Of a DNA stretch of 64,000 bases, positions 1 to 12,537 are shown one piece after another (the stretch's first letter is position 1; every line of letters starts with the position of its first letter). The stretch is taken from positions 47,148,006-47,212,005 of the forward strand of contig NC_082684.1 of assembly GCF_949987515.2 (NCBI RefSeq), in the 5' to 3' direction. The position numbers were made by a program, and so were the translations under genes. The notes below the pieces were generated by a model. That model worked only from the letters and a program-made list of their open reading frames with translations. It made no database searches and was not told where the DNA came from. The DNA comes from Delphinus delphis. Taxonomy: Eukaryota > Chordata > Mammalia > Artiodactyla > Delphinidae.

Positions 1-2841
1 AGCTGTCTAACCCAGACTTAACTTCACCTCCAGAAAGTTCAGACTCAAGTATTTAATGTGCAATTGTAATATCTCATTCCAGTTGCTTAGATGCAACTAT
101 CTCTTTCCTCCTCTATTGTTTCTAGTTTTTATTAAAATGAAGTTTAAAAATTTTTTATGAGATAGCAAATTTACTTATAACCTCATCATCTTAAAACTAT
201 TCATGTTTTTCTATGTTCTTTTTCATTCTTTGCTCATATACTTACAAATTTTCATAAAGCTTTTATTTTGTTTTCCATTTTTCTTAATTTCAGATAAATA
301 TTATAACCTTAACATTTAATGTCTCAAATGTATGGTCTACATATATGCTAATGCAGATCACCTTTGTGAAAGCAGGCTGGGTATAAAACTTAGTCATCCT
401 TGGGTAATTTTATGCAGCCTAGTTATAATAGCAGAGCTATGGGCATCACTTCCAAATTTCATTAAGGTTCTTACCGACTTCTTAAGGCTCAACTTAAATG
501 TTGTGCTAAAGTACTAAACAGAATGCTCCTTGTATGTTTTAAGTATCCTGAAAAGTGGGTTACCTGACATCTGGGGCTCAGAAAATTTTATACTGCAGGA
601 CTTGTATCCACCTGATTTAGTCATCTTGGGCATATGTTCTTTCAAGACCCAGAGAAGAAGAGACATACTAAAGGTCTCTGAAACCACTGGTTGAACAATT
701 TCTTACTGGACTCAATGTGTGTCCCTCATTTTCTTGCCCTGACTTCTCGCACCAGCTTTCTCGGGAACTGAAGGTGATGGGAAAGGGAAGCAGAATTATC
801 TAAACAGAGTAAGTCTCAAATTGAAACCTAATTCAGTTGGGTTACTAGGCTTGGAACCGACCTTGACACTTGCAGCCTTCAGCTTCCAGTTGGTTGGGGT
901 CAAACACAAATGTCCAGTTGCTGAGTGATTTCCACATGCTTCTTTAATGTACCTTAACTAGGACAGACAAAAGATGTTTTCCCCGTGGGACTCACTCTTT
1001 ATGAGGCCTGACCCTCAACAGAGCAAACCAATCTCAGGTGATTTGGGGGTTTTAGGGCACTAAGAACTTTCAGAGCATGGAGAAGTAATTTGTTCAATGG
1101 TACCTTAAAAGAGTTAGTTTACCTCCAAAAGGTGAGTTTCTTTACTATCCTGGGTCCTTCACTTCCTCTGAGATCAGACTCATTATTTGCATAGCAAAGC
1201 ATTCCCTTCGGCTGGAAAGGAGGGGGTGGGCACCCCTAACAAGGAGAGCCACTTTTCCCACTGTCTTTCAAAACTCAGGAGTGTGATAAGTGGGTTTGAT
1301 CAACCTTTCTCCTCCCCTAAACTCCAAAACTTCAGGCTATTTTGTTCGTTATCTATCTTGAGATTGACCAGCTTTTCCGGATTGAAGGGATGCAGGATTT
1401 AGCGTATAGCTGTTGAGAGGACAGATCTGCTAACATTGTTTGTTTGGGTCAGTTTAGTGTGGACTTTTCAGGTGAAAACTCCAGGAAGACAAACTCTACC
1501 AACATCTCTCCTCCTCTTCTTTACAGACATTGCATTTTATTTTAAATACTCCCCCCCGCCAATACTCAGGGAGGAAATTTTTAATATATTGAAGACACTC
1601 TGCATGGGAATTATACAAATTTATCTTGATACGTTTGTCGCTTGGCAATCCTGCTTGTTCTACCCAAACTAAACTATGCATTTAAATCATCTCTGAGGAC
1701 CTATACTATGTGTAGGTTATTGTTTATTTAATTGTCACTTAGCAATTCTCCAGAACTAGCTCATAATTTATTTTAACCAAATATGCCCCACCTTAGAGAC
1801 CCATCACCATAAAGGACTTTTTAAGCATTCTTGAAGATTGAACACTCTGAGGTTCTAGTTAGCATGAGATCTACTGTGCTTCTTTTAATGTGTCTATTAT
1901 TTCCAAACTGGGAGATTAGTCACAGAGATCTGAGGGAAGAAACCAGACCTTTAATAAGCTCTGTCAATAAAAGGGCCATTACAAAAATTTGAAGGATTTG
2001 CTGCTACAAGCCAAACTATGATTTTGAGTTGAAACTGTTAAATTCTGAGCATTTGTGGGAGAAACTAAATCTAGCCATATCTCCCTAAGATCAATGATAT
2101 TGTGGGACAAGTCATGGGGACTAAGAAGATAAAACTTAGGGAATTGTTGGGGGAAGAAAATGACAAACAGGACCAAATGATCTGTGGTCTCTTTTGCAGT
2201 GTTCCATCCATTGACAATGTATCTAGGCTTCTCTAAGAGAAGCATGACTCTGGGGAGGGGAGTGTGACAGGGTAGGGGAGAGTCAGGAAGGCACTTCTGT
2301 TTTCCCCAGAATAGTTCACAATGAAACTGTATTTAGGTTGTGTGCACATGGTTAAAAATAAACACCCAGAATTTTAAACAGAAAAGTGTTTACTAAGATA
2401 AGCATGAATTTATAAAGAATTGTTTGCATCCCTGTGTTTTAATGCAACACTAACTAAAATCTCCTTAAACATTACATGGCACTTAAAAGATATTCAGATG
2501 GATCAATGAATGGGGAAGAATACTTCCCCCAATTTTAAGGTAATATAGTTGACTGGCCTTAGAAGATTTAAAAATGTTATGACAGTTATAAGAAGCCTTT
2601 GTAATTAGGTTATCAGTGGAAAAAGAGGTCAGTGGAATAAGCACGTAACTCAGAAATATTTAAAGTATTGTTAGAGCTTAACATCTGAGAAACTAGAAGC
2701 AGTATAGGAGTAGGTACAGGAATTACTAAGAAATGCTACGTGGTTAAATGTATATCACATGAAAGTGATATGATATAGATGTATACACCAAACTTCACAT
2801 CCAACTTCAGAAATGTCTAAGCATATTAAAGAGTTAACCAT
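1..2841. other. unique AT-rich non-coding DNA
   Basis: I recognise no gene, RNA gene or repeat family here. The open frames are at most 88 codons, overlap on both strands and resemble no protein family. A short C-run lies near 1551-1557. The stretch looks like ordinary intronic or intergenic mammalian DNA. Confidence 0.6.
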
Positions 2842-3051
2842 AACTTTTTTTTTTTTTTTCCCGTACGCGGGCCTCTCACTGTTGTGGCCTCTCCCGTGGC
2901 GGAGAACAGGCTCCGGACGCGCAGGCTCAGCGGCCATGGCTCACGGGCCCAGCCGCTCCGTGGCATGTGGGATCTTCCCGGACCAGGGCACGAACCCGCG
3001 TCCCCTGCATCGGCAGGCGGACTCTCAACCACTGCGCCACCAGGGAAGCCC
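2842..3051 (-). mobile_element. CHR-family SINE, short form
   Basis: This is a tRNA-derived retroposon inserted on the minus strand. On the plus strand it runs from the T-run (complement of the A-tail) at about 2845 to the reverse complement of the tRNA-like head, ending ACCAGGGAAGCCC. The reverse strand carries an A-box-like GGCGCAGTGGTTGAGAG and a B-box-like GGGTTCG, the internal RNA polymerase III promoter inherited from a tRNA. It is flanked by the short direct repeat CCATAACTT. Such elements do not encode protein; they are copied by L1 reverse transcriptase. The close match to other short copies in the window suggests a fairly recent insertion. Confidence 0.93.
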
Positions 3052-3343
3052 CCATAACTTATTTTTAAGTATAAGAAAATTGAAGTGCTTATTATCCAAT
3101 CTATTGAAAAACACACTCAGACTAAAGAAATCGAGGATATTAAAGGTAAAGAAACTGAGTTTGTTAAGTAGCAATTTAAAAATTTAGAACAAAATGTAAT
3201 AAAATAAATATCAAAGGCAAAAAATACGGTATGGAATAGGACAAGTACTTAATAAGTATTTACTATAAAATATGTAAATTATGGCTATGATCCAACGTTC
3301 ATATGAAGATTTATAGTAAAGTAACTGAAAAGATGCTTTAGAC
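3052..3343. other. unique AT-rich DNA
   Basis: A-rich sequence between a SINE and a DNA-transposon fossil. I see nothing recognisable in it. Confidence 0.5.
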
Positions 3344-3677
3344 AAGAAATGGCAGACTTTTCCCATAAAGGGCCAGATAGCAAGTATTTTAGTCTCTGTG
3401 GACCATAGTCTCTGGCACAACTGTTCAGCTCTGCCAGGGTTACACAAACACAGCCCTGGAGAATAGTGAACAAAAGCACGTGGGATGCGTCCCAATAAAA
3501 CTTTATTTATGGGCACAGCAATTTGAATTTCATGATTTTCACACGTTGTGAAATATTCTTTTGATTTTTAAAGACTATTTTTAAAATGCATCAGCTATTC
3601 TTAGTTCAGGGACTGTACAGAAGCAGGCGGCCTGCCGCCTGCTGGATTTGGCCTAAAATCAGATTATCAACCCCTGC
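3344..3677 (+). mobile_element. hAT-Charlie DNA transposon fossil (MER20-like)
   Basis: This is a non-autonomous DNA transposon remnant. It contains the characteristic AAAGGGCCAGATAG near the left end, CCAATAAAACTTTATTTATG at about 3491-3510, and a right end with GGATTTGGCC and AACCCCTG. The ends are imperfect inverted repeats of each other, as expected for a hAT MITE. It has no transposase frame. The family group is clear, but the exact subfamily name is from memory and may be wrong. Confidence 0.8.
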
Positions 3678-4059
3678 TTTTGGCCACTGCATTGGCCAAA
3701 GCATTTTCCTTGAAACAATAGTCTCAAGAGCTCCTTTATGAGAAAAGAATGCCGTGACCAAATGTATTTGGGAAGCTCTGGGAACTGTATTACCTTCTTG
3801 GAAATTTACAAAGAACATTCACATTTCGAAGGCTTCGACAAGTCCCACAGGGAGAAACCTGCTCAACCTCGGTCAGCCCAGGGATGCGTCAATTTATTTG
3901 ACCGAAGTACGCCCTTTTGTCCCAGATCTTCAACCCTATGTGGTCTTTTGCGTGATTTGGCCCCTGCCTGTCTCTCTGAGGGTACTTCGGGCCTCTTTTT
4001 TCCTTGATAACTAAACTCCAGGCCCACAGGCCTCCTGTCTGTTGTTTAACCACCACAAG
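3678..4059. other. unclassified non-coding DNA
   Basis: No repeat family or gene is recognised. Two overlapping frames of 86-89 codons in different registers have no protein-like features. Confidence 0.4.
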
Positions 4060-4270
4060 TGTTCATTCCTGCCTCAGGGGTTCTGCTGTCTGCTGTCCCC
4101 TCTAAGAAGTTCTGCTGCCAGACAGAGTTCCCCAAGGCTGGCCTTCTTGTTGTTCAGTTCTCGGCTCTATGTCTCCTTCTCAGTAAGGCCTCCTCTGATG
4201 AGTTACTCGGAAAAGTCTCCCTGCTTCCTGCATCCTTGATCATGGGATTCAGTCTATGTTCTTCATTGGA
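4060..4270 (+). mobile_element. possible L2 LINE fragment
   Basis: Pyrimidine-rich sequence containing CTCCTTCTCAGTAAGGCCTC, which resembles the L2 3' region segment that normally reads CCTCAGAGAGGCCTTCC. It is old and heavily mutated, and the edges are unclear. It could also be unique sequence. Confidence 0.4.
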
Positions 4271-7045
4271 TGTTAAATGAAGTTTGCTGTCTCTGTGTAT
4301 ATGTCCCATCTCCTCACGGCAATGAAAGCAATATGATTTTAAAGTAACATTCATTTAAATTCTTTTGGAAAGTTTAGGCAAGTTCTTTTCTCATCTTATA
4401 AGTCATGGAATATGGTGAATGTTTGGCCAGCATACTGACGAATAATTGGGATTTGACTGGGCCTATTATATGTAAAACATCACCATCCTTCTCATCAATA
4501 AATAGAATTGTCCAGTTCATATATGTCATTATACCACTTCTTTATGGTGTGCAGAATAAGCAGATATAGTCTCTAAAATATAGTGGTTTATGATCCAGGA
4601 ATAATTTTTTTTTAACCAAAGAATAGAGAGACATAGTGGCTAGAAATGTATATTTGAATTATTCACACAATTTTCATCTTGGCTTAAAAAATTAAAGCAT
4701 GGTATAAAAATATGTTTTAAATGTTATCAGCTGAAATTTGTTCATCGTTTTAAGGTAGTTAGTTAATCCTTTGTGTGCTTTCTTTTAAGAAGATTATTTC
4801 AGCACGGAAGGCAGAAAATAAATATGGTTAAAGTTGCAAAGTTAAAATAAATTACATACAATATTTGTAATATCATTGCCTCGCCTACATGGTGTAGTGT
4901 AGAGAAACTTTTTTTATTTAGTAGATTACCTATAATTGTAAATATAACTTGAGAATCCATTACTAACTGATACGTACTTTTATAGCTTATCAGCCTATGT
5001 TCTCGGCGCTATATGGAACATAGGTTTAACACAATTCTTAGTACTGAGCAGCATTTCCAGTTTTTAATAAATATTATTAGGCATCGAGGTGGCATCATGC
5101 TATGTAATTTAGAATAATTTTTTTTTAATATTTGAGAATAATCCTTCCTTGTAATTAAAGGAGATGCTTAGAATCTCCATAATATTACACTGTAATTTTC
5201 TTGTAACAGGTGCTTATCTCAGCAGATGCTTAACTCAGCAGTTTATTTATAAGTGTTTCACTAGGCTGAACACATTTAGTAGCAGACTACAAAACAAGGA
5301 AACTTACTCAGGTATTGCAGACCACAAATAAACATTTTAGTGCTGACTTTTAATTTTGTTTACATTTGATCTGAATAACTTGATAGCTCTTTATACTTCT
5401 TTCTCATGTGTGCCAATAGTCTCTTCTTTAAATTGCATTTTCAGTAGAAAACTCTACCGAGTTTGTTAATCTAGGGAAATATGAAGACATTACAAAGAAT
5501 TTGTGGTCCATTTATAAAGTAATTGATCTGGAAAGAGGCAAAGAATACTTTATTTAGAAACTTATTTTATTACATTATTTCATATGGAATAGAACATTAA
5601 TCTACAATATTTATAGTTTTCAAAATGAAAGCTCTCTTTCATTTTGAGTGGTATCATTGGAATGCCTCCAAATGGGGAATTAGGCCAGGTTACCAAGAAG
5701 GCCTATGAAGGCAGTGTGGGTGTTTTAGGGGTGAAATCAGAACAGCTCGAGGAAGGAAAAGATCAAACCAAGAAAAACTGAAATGGGATTTGACCACAAA
5801 GTGTGGAACAAACATCCTGAAGAATTAAGAGGTGACTGACAAGATGCCTAAATAAAATAATAAATGCATTTTTTAAAAAAGAATTAATCAGCCTGTCAAT
5901 TTAACTTTAATACGTGGAAGCCCTCAAGGTTATCACACATTTTCTTCAATATAAGCTTTCATAGAGCCAGCAAAATTTGAACTAGACCTTGAAGGTTGAT
6001 AACTGTGTCCTTTCAGGAGTTCCTGACCTGTTGTGTCCCACGTGGACTTTGAGGCAGTTTTCCGTCAGAGTCCTTGACTTGCATTGCTTTTCTATACAGA
6101 TTTTGTCTCCAGGTTCCTTAAGGGACCAAAATACTACTGAATTGTTAGGGCAGTCATCTGTGACTGCGCCACAGAGGGAAAATCACCGATTCTGTAAACT
6201 GATACTTTGACCTTGCCCCTGAGCGGACAGCACTATAACCAACTTAGCTAACTAGTCACAGACCTAAATAGATGAGCTTGGTTGACTGAGGGGAAGCAAT
6301 AAATTATGTTTGTATTGACCTTAGTAAACCTTTTAATTCTTTCCCGCATGATATAGTTCTCAACAAATTGGGAAAATATGGCCTGGAGTCTAGGTAAGTG
6401 CACAACTACAGATCAATGGCCAGGGCCCACAGCATCAGTTTTCGGCCTGTGTCCTCAAACAGTTTCACCATTGGGAATGGTGGGGCGCTTAAACTCCAGG
6501 CCAGTGGCTCCCCTGGGTCCCAAGAGGATTTTGACCTTGTGTTGACTACAATGGTGGGAGGCAGGGGACGTGGCCCCTAGCCCATGTGGGAGAAAACACT
6601 GCTTCAGGTATGGGCAGGTCAGGGCTGACAGTGAGGAAGCCTGAAGGTTACTGCTGCATTTCTTCTAGCCGCTGATCTCTCGGAACAGAGAAAAGGACCC
6701 GATTTGGCCCCTCGCACCATTCATTTGGCTGCTGGTTGCTGTGGACGAGAGGGAATCTTCCTGAAGGGTCCCGGGATTTTTGTTTCTGCCTGTTCACTAA
6801 TAAGTTGCTTCACTCTCTCTCTCTTAACAACAAAGGAGAATACACAAAAACTTACATGGCTTCCAAGTTGGAAAGTCTGTACGATTTGTAGAAAATTCAC
6901 TCCCTCATTCACTCAATACGTAATTGTTGAGTAATTCCCACCATGTGTCACCCCTGGACTTGGCAGTGGGCTTACCGGATAAGGTTCAGCCTTTGCTCTG
7001 GAGGAACTTCCAGCCTCTTTGGCGACACTGACATGTATATATGTA
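4271..7045. other. long repeat-poor non-coding stretch
   Basis: About 2.8 kb with no repeat family I can recognise. The left half (4350-5560) is strongly AT-rich, and the right half is of average composition. No open frame exceeds 76 codons and none has splice-flanked coding character. In repeat-dense mammalian DNA such a block could be older and constrained, but this cannot be judged from one sequence. Confidence 0.5.
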
Positions 7046-7435
7046 ATTACTGTATTAGTTTGCTAGGGCTGCCATAACAAATTACCACAGACTGTGTGGC
7101 TTAAATGACACAAATTTATTTTCTCACAGTACTGGAATCTAGAAGTCCAAGATCGAGGTGCTGGCAGATTTCGTCTCCAAGGCCTCTCTCCTTCGTTTGT
7201 AGGTGGACACCTTCTGTACATGGTCTTTTCTCTGTGTGCAGGTGCATCCCCGTGTCTCTGTGTGTCCACATTTCCTCCTTTCATAGGGACACCAGTCAGA
7301 CTGGATTAGGGTCCACCATAATGGCCTCATTTAAACTCAGTCAGGACCTATCTCCAGATACTGTCACACTCTAAGGTAATGGGGGTTAGGGCTTCAACAT
7401 AGGAATTTGGGGGGATGCAAATCAGCCCATAACAA
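7046..7435 (-). mobile_element. ERVL-MaLR LTR (MLT1/MST type)
   Basis: This is a solitary long terminal repeat of the non-autonomous MaLR class, on the minus strand. Diagnostic plus-strand phrases are TTAGTTTGCTAGGGCTGCC at the left, TTATTTTCTCACAGTACTGG, and GGGTTAGGGCTTCAACATAG near the right end. These are the complement of the LTR end that reads GGCAGCCCTAG...CTAATACAG. It has no internal retroviral genes. A second copy of the same family lies in the opposite orientation at 9195-9592. Confidence 0.85.
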
Positions 7436-8319
7436 TGAAACAATGGTGAGATAAGCATTAATAGAGGTAAGGAGAATTTTATGTGAGCTCAGATGAGGTC
7501 TTGGGACCAGGACGACCATCAATTCTCAATATTATTGTACTAGAGTATAAAGCAGATGTCACTGTGGCAATTCATAGGTGGAATTAGGTCTACGGTCATG
7601 ATTATTTGACCAGTATTGTGTTTAAAAAGTTCTAAATCTGAATGTCTTTAAGGTGGGACAAACATTGCCTCTTCTCCACTTTTACAGTACCTGTTTTGTC
7701 CTTAGAGGTATTCAAGCTTGCAATCCCTGGCTAAATTCATATGGAAGAAGAGAAACATTCTTTTAACCATCCCATAATTTTCCAAGACCTCCAACCCACA
7801 GAGAGTCAGTAAACTACATTATTTTAATCCTAACAATTATTATTTCATCCATTCCTCTTTTTCTCCCCCTCTTCATTTAGTTCTTCCCCCAGAACTTATT
7901 TCTTAAAAGTCTTTCCTGTTATCTCAAAACTGTGTATTCTCCATTCTCTGCTAATTTAAAATTACACGTGCTTTGTGAATTGACAATAACCAAGACCTAC
8001 TTCATGTGATACTTTAACATTCAGTTACACTGCCAACTGGCAATCTTTCTTGATATCCTGGTTACAATAGCAGGGAGATAGAAATGAATCAGCCAATTGG
8101 ATTCTACTATCAGGTGGTAGGTTACTACTGTTTGTGGTACGAATGACATTGGTGAGTTTCACTGTAAAGGAAGAGTAAGCAGGCAAGATATGTCCAGATG
8201 CCTTGAATACTTCATCATCTTGGTATTGCCTATTTTTCTGTAATGGTTTAGGAGTAACATTTTTTAAGCCAAAACAATGAAAATAAAAATATTTTGTGTA
8301 CAATGTAAAAAAGGCAAAG
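7436..8319. other. unique non-coding DNA
   Basis: No repeat or gene is recognised. A 92-codon minus-strand frame at 8025-8303 has no protein-family features and no splice context. Confidence 0.5.
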
Positions 8320-8960
8320 AGTTTCAGTAGTAATCATAGAAATGCAAATAAAACAAATGAGTTATTCACAAATGGACTTCTCAGTCTGGTAAAGATGTAC
8401 AGGTTGGTGATATCCTGTATTTGCAAGAATGTGGAAAAATGGGCACTTACTTATACATTATAAATGGGGTGTATATTGGTATAATTTCTGGATGCAGCTT
8501 GACCCTGGATTATCAAAATTTAAAATTTCACTTCTAGGAATTTCTCAAGTGCACCAAAATATATAAATAAATCATCATAGCATTGGAAATAATTGGAGAA
8601 TAATGGGAGACCTAAACATCCATCAGTAAAGGATGGATCAAAATCATTACCATGCATACATGTAATGGAACTCTATGTTGCCATTAAAAAGAATGGGTCG
8701 TAGCTATATCCACTGTCATGGAAAGATATTGCAAAGAATACTGTTTTATAATTTAATAAAAGCAGTTTTGAAAACAACTATGTAGGACAATTCCATTGTG
8801 AGACGCTATGACAATGTTCATATACATAGTATAAGGACAACCTCTGGGAAGTAAGACTTGGGGTGATTTTTACTGATTTTTAATGTTTCAGGGGAGTTTT
8901 TCTTTAGTTTTTTGTAAAGAAACATTACTTTGTATCACTTTTATAATTAGAAAAAAGTAA
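8320..8960 (+). mobile_element. ancient L1/HAL1-type LINE remnant
   Basis: The order of motifs matches the degenerate 3' end of old L1-related elements: CTTCTCAGTCTGGTAAAGAT, then a GGAATTTCTC segment, ACATCCATCAGTAAAGGATG, AATGGAACTCTATG, and an A-rich 3' end near 8940-8960. Reading frames are destroyed. The subfamily is not resolvable by eye. Confidence 0.7.
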
Positions 8961-9194
8961 ATTTAAAAAATCTGGACAAAATTATGCTTCCCAAGGAAAA
9001 AGGTGTTTACAAAAAGAGCTCCATTTCACTACCTGACTCTAAACTGTTGGCTTGCTTAAATACCTTAGTGTTATTTATAGGCATAATTCATGTTAGGGAG
9101 AATATTATTAAAAGGGTTTACAGTGTATATTGAATTTCTTTTATTAAGTATGAGGTATTCCAATAGTGGCCAATTAAATTAGGAGTATGCACAT

Positions 9195-9592
9195 ATTCAT
9201 TAGGGGCTGAATTGTTTCTCCACACCCACCCCCCTCCTACTCCCCCCCCACCCCCGTCCCACCCCATTCATATGTCGAAGTCCTAACCCCCAATATCTGA
9301 GAATACAACTATATTTGGAGATAGGGTCTTTAGAGAAGCAATTAAACTAAAATAAGGTCATTAGGATAAGCTGATCCAATATGAATGATGTCCTTATAAG
9401 AACAGGAAATTTGGACAGGGACAGAGGAAAGGCCATGTGAAGACACAGGGAGAGGCCTCAGAAGTAACCAACCCTGCTGGTGCCTTGATCCGACTTCTAG
9501 TCTCTAGAATTGCTAGAAAATTAATCTCTGCTGTTTAAGCCATCCAGTCAGGGGTACTTTTTTATGACAGCCCTAGAAAACTAATACAGTAA
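9195..9592 (+). mobile_element. ERVL-MaLR LTR (MLT1/MST type)
   Basis: This is the same LTR family as the copy at 7046-7435 but on the plus strand. It contains ATATGTCGAAGTCCTAACCC, GGAGATAGGGTCTTTAGAG, ATCCAATATGA, GTGAAGACACAGGGAGAGGC and the terminal CTAGAAAACTAATACAG. A C-rich simple tract at about 9224-9265 interrupts the left end. No internal viral sequence is attached, so it is a solo LTR or the remnant of one. Confidence 0.88.
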
Positions 9593-10130
9593 GTAAACCT
9601 ACCTCATCTGTAATTCCTATTGAAAGTCTTGTTTTGTTCTGTAGTATTTTGAAGTCATTTAAACATTTTACATGCATGGTCTTAAGTTTTATTAAGTGGC
9701 CCAAATTAGTAAAAAGAAACCAAAAAACAAAGTAGGCACCAACTTCAAAATCATTTAAGGTAGAAACCTAAATATAACACCAAAGAAATGGAATTATACC
9801 AGCCCAAGCTGGCCGGATTTGGCAAAGACCTTTTTATACACAGGTGTGGAGTCGTTCTGCAATATCAATTAGATAAAAGTATTTGGACTAGAAATATGAT
9901 TTGAATCAGGGCTATATCTTGTGCAACTGAAGAACCTGCTGTTTTGTTCCATTTATTGTTTTTGTGTATATGGCTTTTCATAGGCTTTTCACAGGGGGAA
10001 GAAAAACTCGCAGTCCAGAGAGTTTTAACAAATGGGCAGAAGGTGAACTATTTCACTTAAAATATTCTTAAATTAGTGGGTCTTTAAAACTTGCAGTGAC
10101 AAATGAAGTCCATATAATAATTTTTATTTA
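9593..10130. other. unique non-coding DNA
   Basis: AT-rich sequence with no recognised repeat or coding frame. Confidence 0.5.
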
Positions 10131-10146
10131 GCAGTATGTAAAGATT

Positions 10147-10460
10147 TTTTTATTTTTAAAAATTATTTATTTTTGGCTGTGTTGGGTCTTCATTGCTGCC
10201 CGCTGCCTTTCTCTAGTTGTGGCGAGCGTGGGCTACTCTTCGTTGCGGTGCGTGGGCTTCTCATTGAGGTGGTTTCTCTTGTTGTGGAGCATGGGCTCTA
10301 GGCTTGTGGGCTTCAGTGGTTGCGGCATGCGGGCTCAGTAGTTGTGGCTCACGGGCTTAGTTGCTCCGCGGCATGTGGGATCTTCCTGGACGAGGGCTCC
10401 AACCCGTGTCCCCTGCATTGGCAGGCAGATTCTTAACCACCGCACCACCCGGGAAGTCCC
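10147..10460 (-). mobile_element. CHR-family SINE, long form
   Basis: Long variant on the minus strand, with an extended body (GGCTGTGTTGGGTCTTC, CTCTAGTTGTGGCGAGCG) that the short copies lack. It is flanked by one of the clearest target-site duplications in the window: AGCAGTATGTAAAGATTTT at 10130-10148 and AGCAGTATCTAAAGATTTT at 10461-10479, with one mismatch. The tail contains ATTTATTTTT. It is more diverged than the short copies, so probably older. Confidence 0.94.
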
Positions 10461-10479
10461 AGCAGTATCTAAAGATTTT

Positions 10480-12139
10480 AGATAAAGCTTTTAAATGTTT
10501 GGAATGTAAAAGCATATTTGTAAATGTAGGGTTTAATTTTTCCAAAGGTATGGTAGCTACTTGGTTAAAAAGTATGAAATCCCCTGGAAAAAAAAAGTTA
10601 CTTTTAGCTAGCATGTGTTGGATCTTGTGTATTTACAGGAAATGTTTCCATTTAAGACCATTGATACATTAATAGTTTCCAGGCACATTTTATGACAGTG
10701 CCTAAGTTTGTTCTCTTTTGAACAACTAGGAAAGGATGTTTTTAAAATAAGCACTTAGATTTGCCTGGATCTCATTTATAAAGTAAGGGTCTTAGTTCCA
10801 AATGTCTCTGAAATCAAACTATGCCCTGGAGTAGCGAATTCCCCAGAGATGACCAAAGCATCTTCCATTCAATTTCTCTTTATCATCATTCAAACTTCCT
10901 AAGTCTCTTGTACCCTTGTGTATTCTTTCTTGAAATGTAGTGAATGGATTCAGCTCCTGGCTGTCCCTCCACATCTTCCAAATTTATTCATGGATTGTCT
11001 GTGATTTTACTTTCATAGTTCCTTGGAGAAGATGCTAATCATAAATCTTTGATTACAGTACTGTTTTAAAGCTCTGTGTTCATCTTGACACTGGGGTTTG
11101 ACTGGCATCTTTTAGCAACATGATGAGACCTCTAAGAACTGGTGGAGATTTGATTAGGTGGAGAAAATAGGAATGTATTCTCAAGAACAGGTGAAGGGCT
11201 GTTCACCTGACTCTGTCTGTCTTCCAGTGTGTAACTAAAGCCCCCTAGTGGCCAGGTAACCCCAACCAGGTGCTGTGTGCCCCCTTTCTGGGGAGAAGAT
11301 CTTGTGATCCTAGCTCTTCCTCTTTCCAGATCTCTCTGCATTATGAGATAAGACAACTGGGTCCCCCCTACAGTCCAATCCCCTGGTTCAGAACTTCTCG
11401 GGGAGCCCTGGTCTGTAGCCCTGCAGGCTTCCCAAGGAAAAGAGAGACCAGAAAGTTCTCCAGCGGCAAAGAAGGCCTTTAACTAAGCTCTTTAAAGTGG
11501 TAAGGGATATTGCTACTGTCAGTGCAGACTGAAAAACTCATTAAGGCGTTGAGAGCTGCGACCTTGGGTTCCCCGAGGTAGCTTCCTGGCTTTAGATGTC
11601 TTACCCTGCCTGCATAACTTCAGAAGGAGGAATGCAGTCCAGATTTCCCATAGACGTTCTCATAGGAACATTGAGGTAGCACAAAAACGTAGTCCATACA
11701 GTTGCACTCACAAGACTTGGGTACTTGCCCAAGTAAAATCAAATGACCCCTCAACTGTGTCTACAGTGTAGACCCTGAGGAATCCCCTCCCCCGCAGGAA
11801 TCCACTCCACTATGGCCATACGGCCCCACTGGGCAGAGGTCCACTTATAAGCATGCATGTAAACATGGACCACATCTTCTCTGTGCCCTCAGTGATGAGT
11901 AGGCTGTCTGGCACACAATAGGGGCACTCAGTCTTTGGAATAAGTGAAAGTAATTGAGTCAAGTCAATGTAACTGAGGAGACCTCTAAGTTGCAAAAGAT
12001 GCACTTTACCAAGTGCATCTTTTTAGTTCAGATGCTTCTTGCTGTGTGAGAACAGTGTGCAGAGCAGAGGGGTCTCAGAGTGAATTAATTCCCGTTCCCG
12101 ATGAAGAGTCTACAGTCAAGAGGAAACCACACGCCCCGC
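10480..12139. other. unique non-coding DNA
   Basis: No repeat family or gene is recognised. It contains one strong CTCF-like match at 11240-11251, listed separately. Open frames of up to 74 codons look random. Confidence 0.5.
11240..11251 (-). promoter_or_regulatory. candidate CTCF-binding core
   Basis: The reverse strand reads CCACTAGGGGGC, which fits the CTCF core consensus CCASYAGRKGGC at all 12 positions. It is preceded by TGG, as in strong sites. CTCF is the zinc-finger protein that anchors chromatin loops; motif orientation (here minus) matters for loop direction. It lies in unique DNA outside any recognised repeat. Sequence match alone does not prove binding. Confidence 0.5.
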
Positions 12140-12537
12140 CTGACCCCATAGCACCCTCTAACCCCTGCCCTAAATTTCTTCTCCCTATCCACCTTCTCAG
12201 CGCCCTTTCCCCACTTCCGACTCCCCCTTCAGCCCTCTCCTGTCTGCATTCTCTACCCATCACTTCATGGAATCCGCTTGTGCCGAGGTCACTGTGTCGT
12301 GAACTCAGTAGTCACTTTTCCGTCCTCCCAGCCTTAATCTCACCCCTAAGAGCCTTTCCACGTGTGACCACTTCCTCATTTCCACTTTCTGCTCCTGGTT
12401 TTCTTTTGTCTTCTGACTGTTCTATTTTCAGTCTCCTTTGCCAGTTCTCCCATATCCTTTCAGATCTAAATGTTGGCTTTTCTTAGACCTCTATAGCTTT
12501 GAATCTCTTTCCTCATATCGCTTTTCTGGTTATTTTA

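Noticed and set aside
1436..1681. Overlapping frames of 60-80 codons on both strands
   Set aside because: The same bases are open on both strands, the composition is random and no signals surround them.
12013..12486. 157-codon proline/serine/leucine-rich frame
   Set aside because: It lies mostly in a pyrimidine-rich L2 fossil, which gives P/S/L-rich readings.
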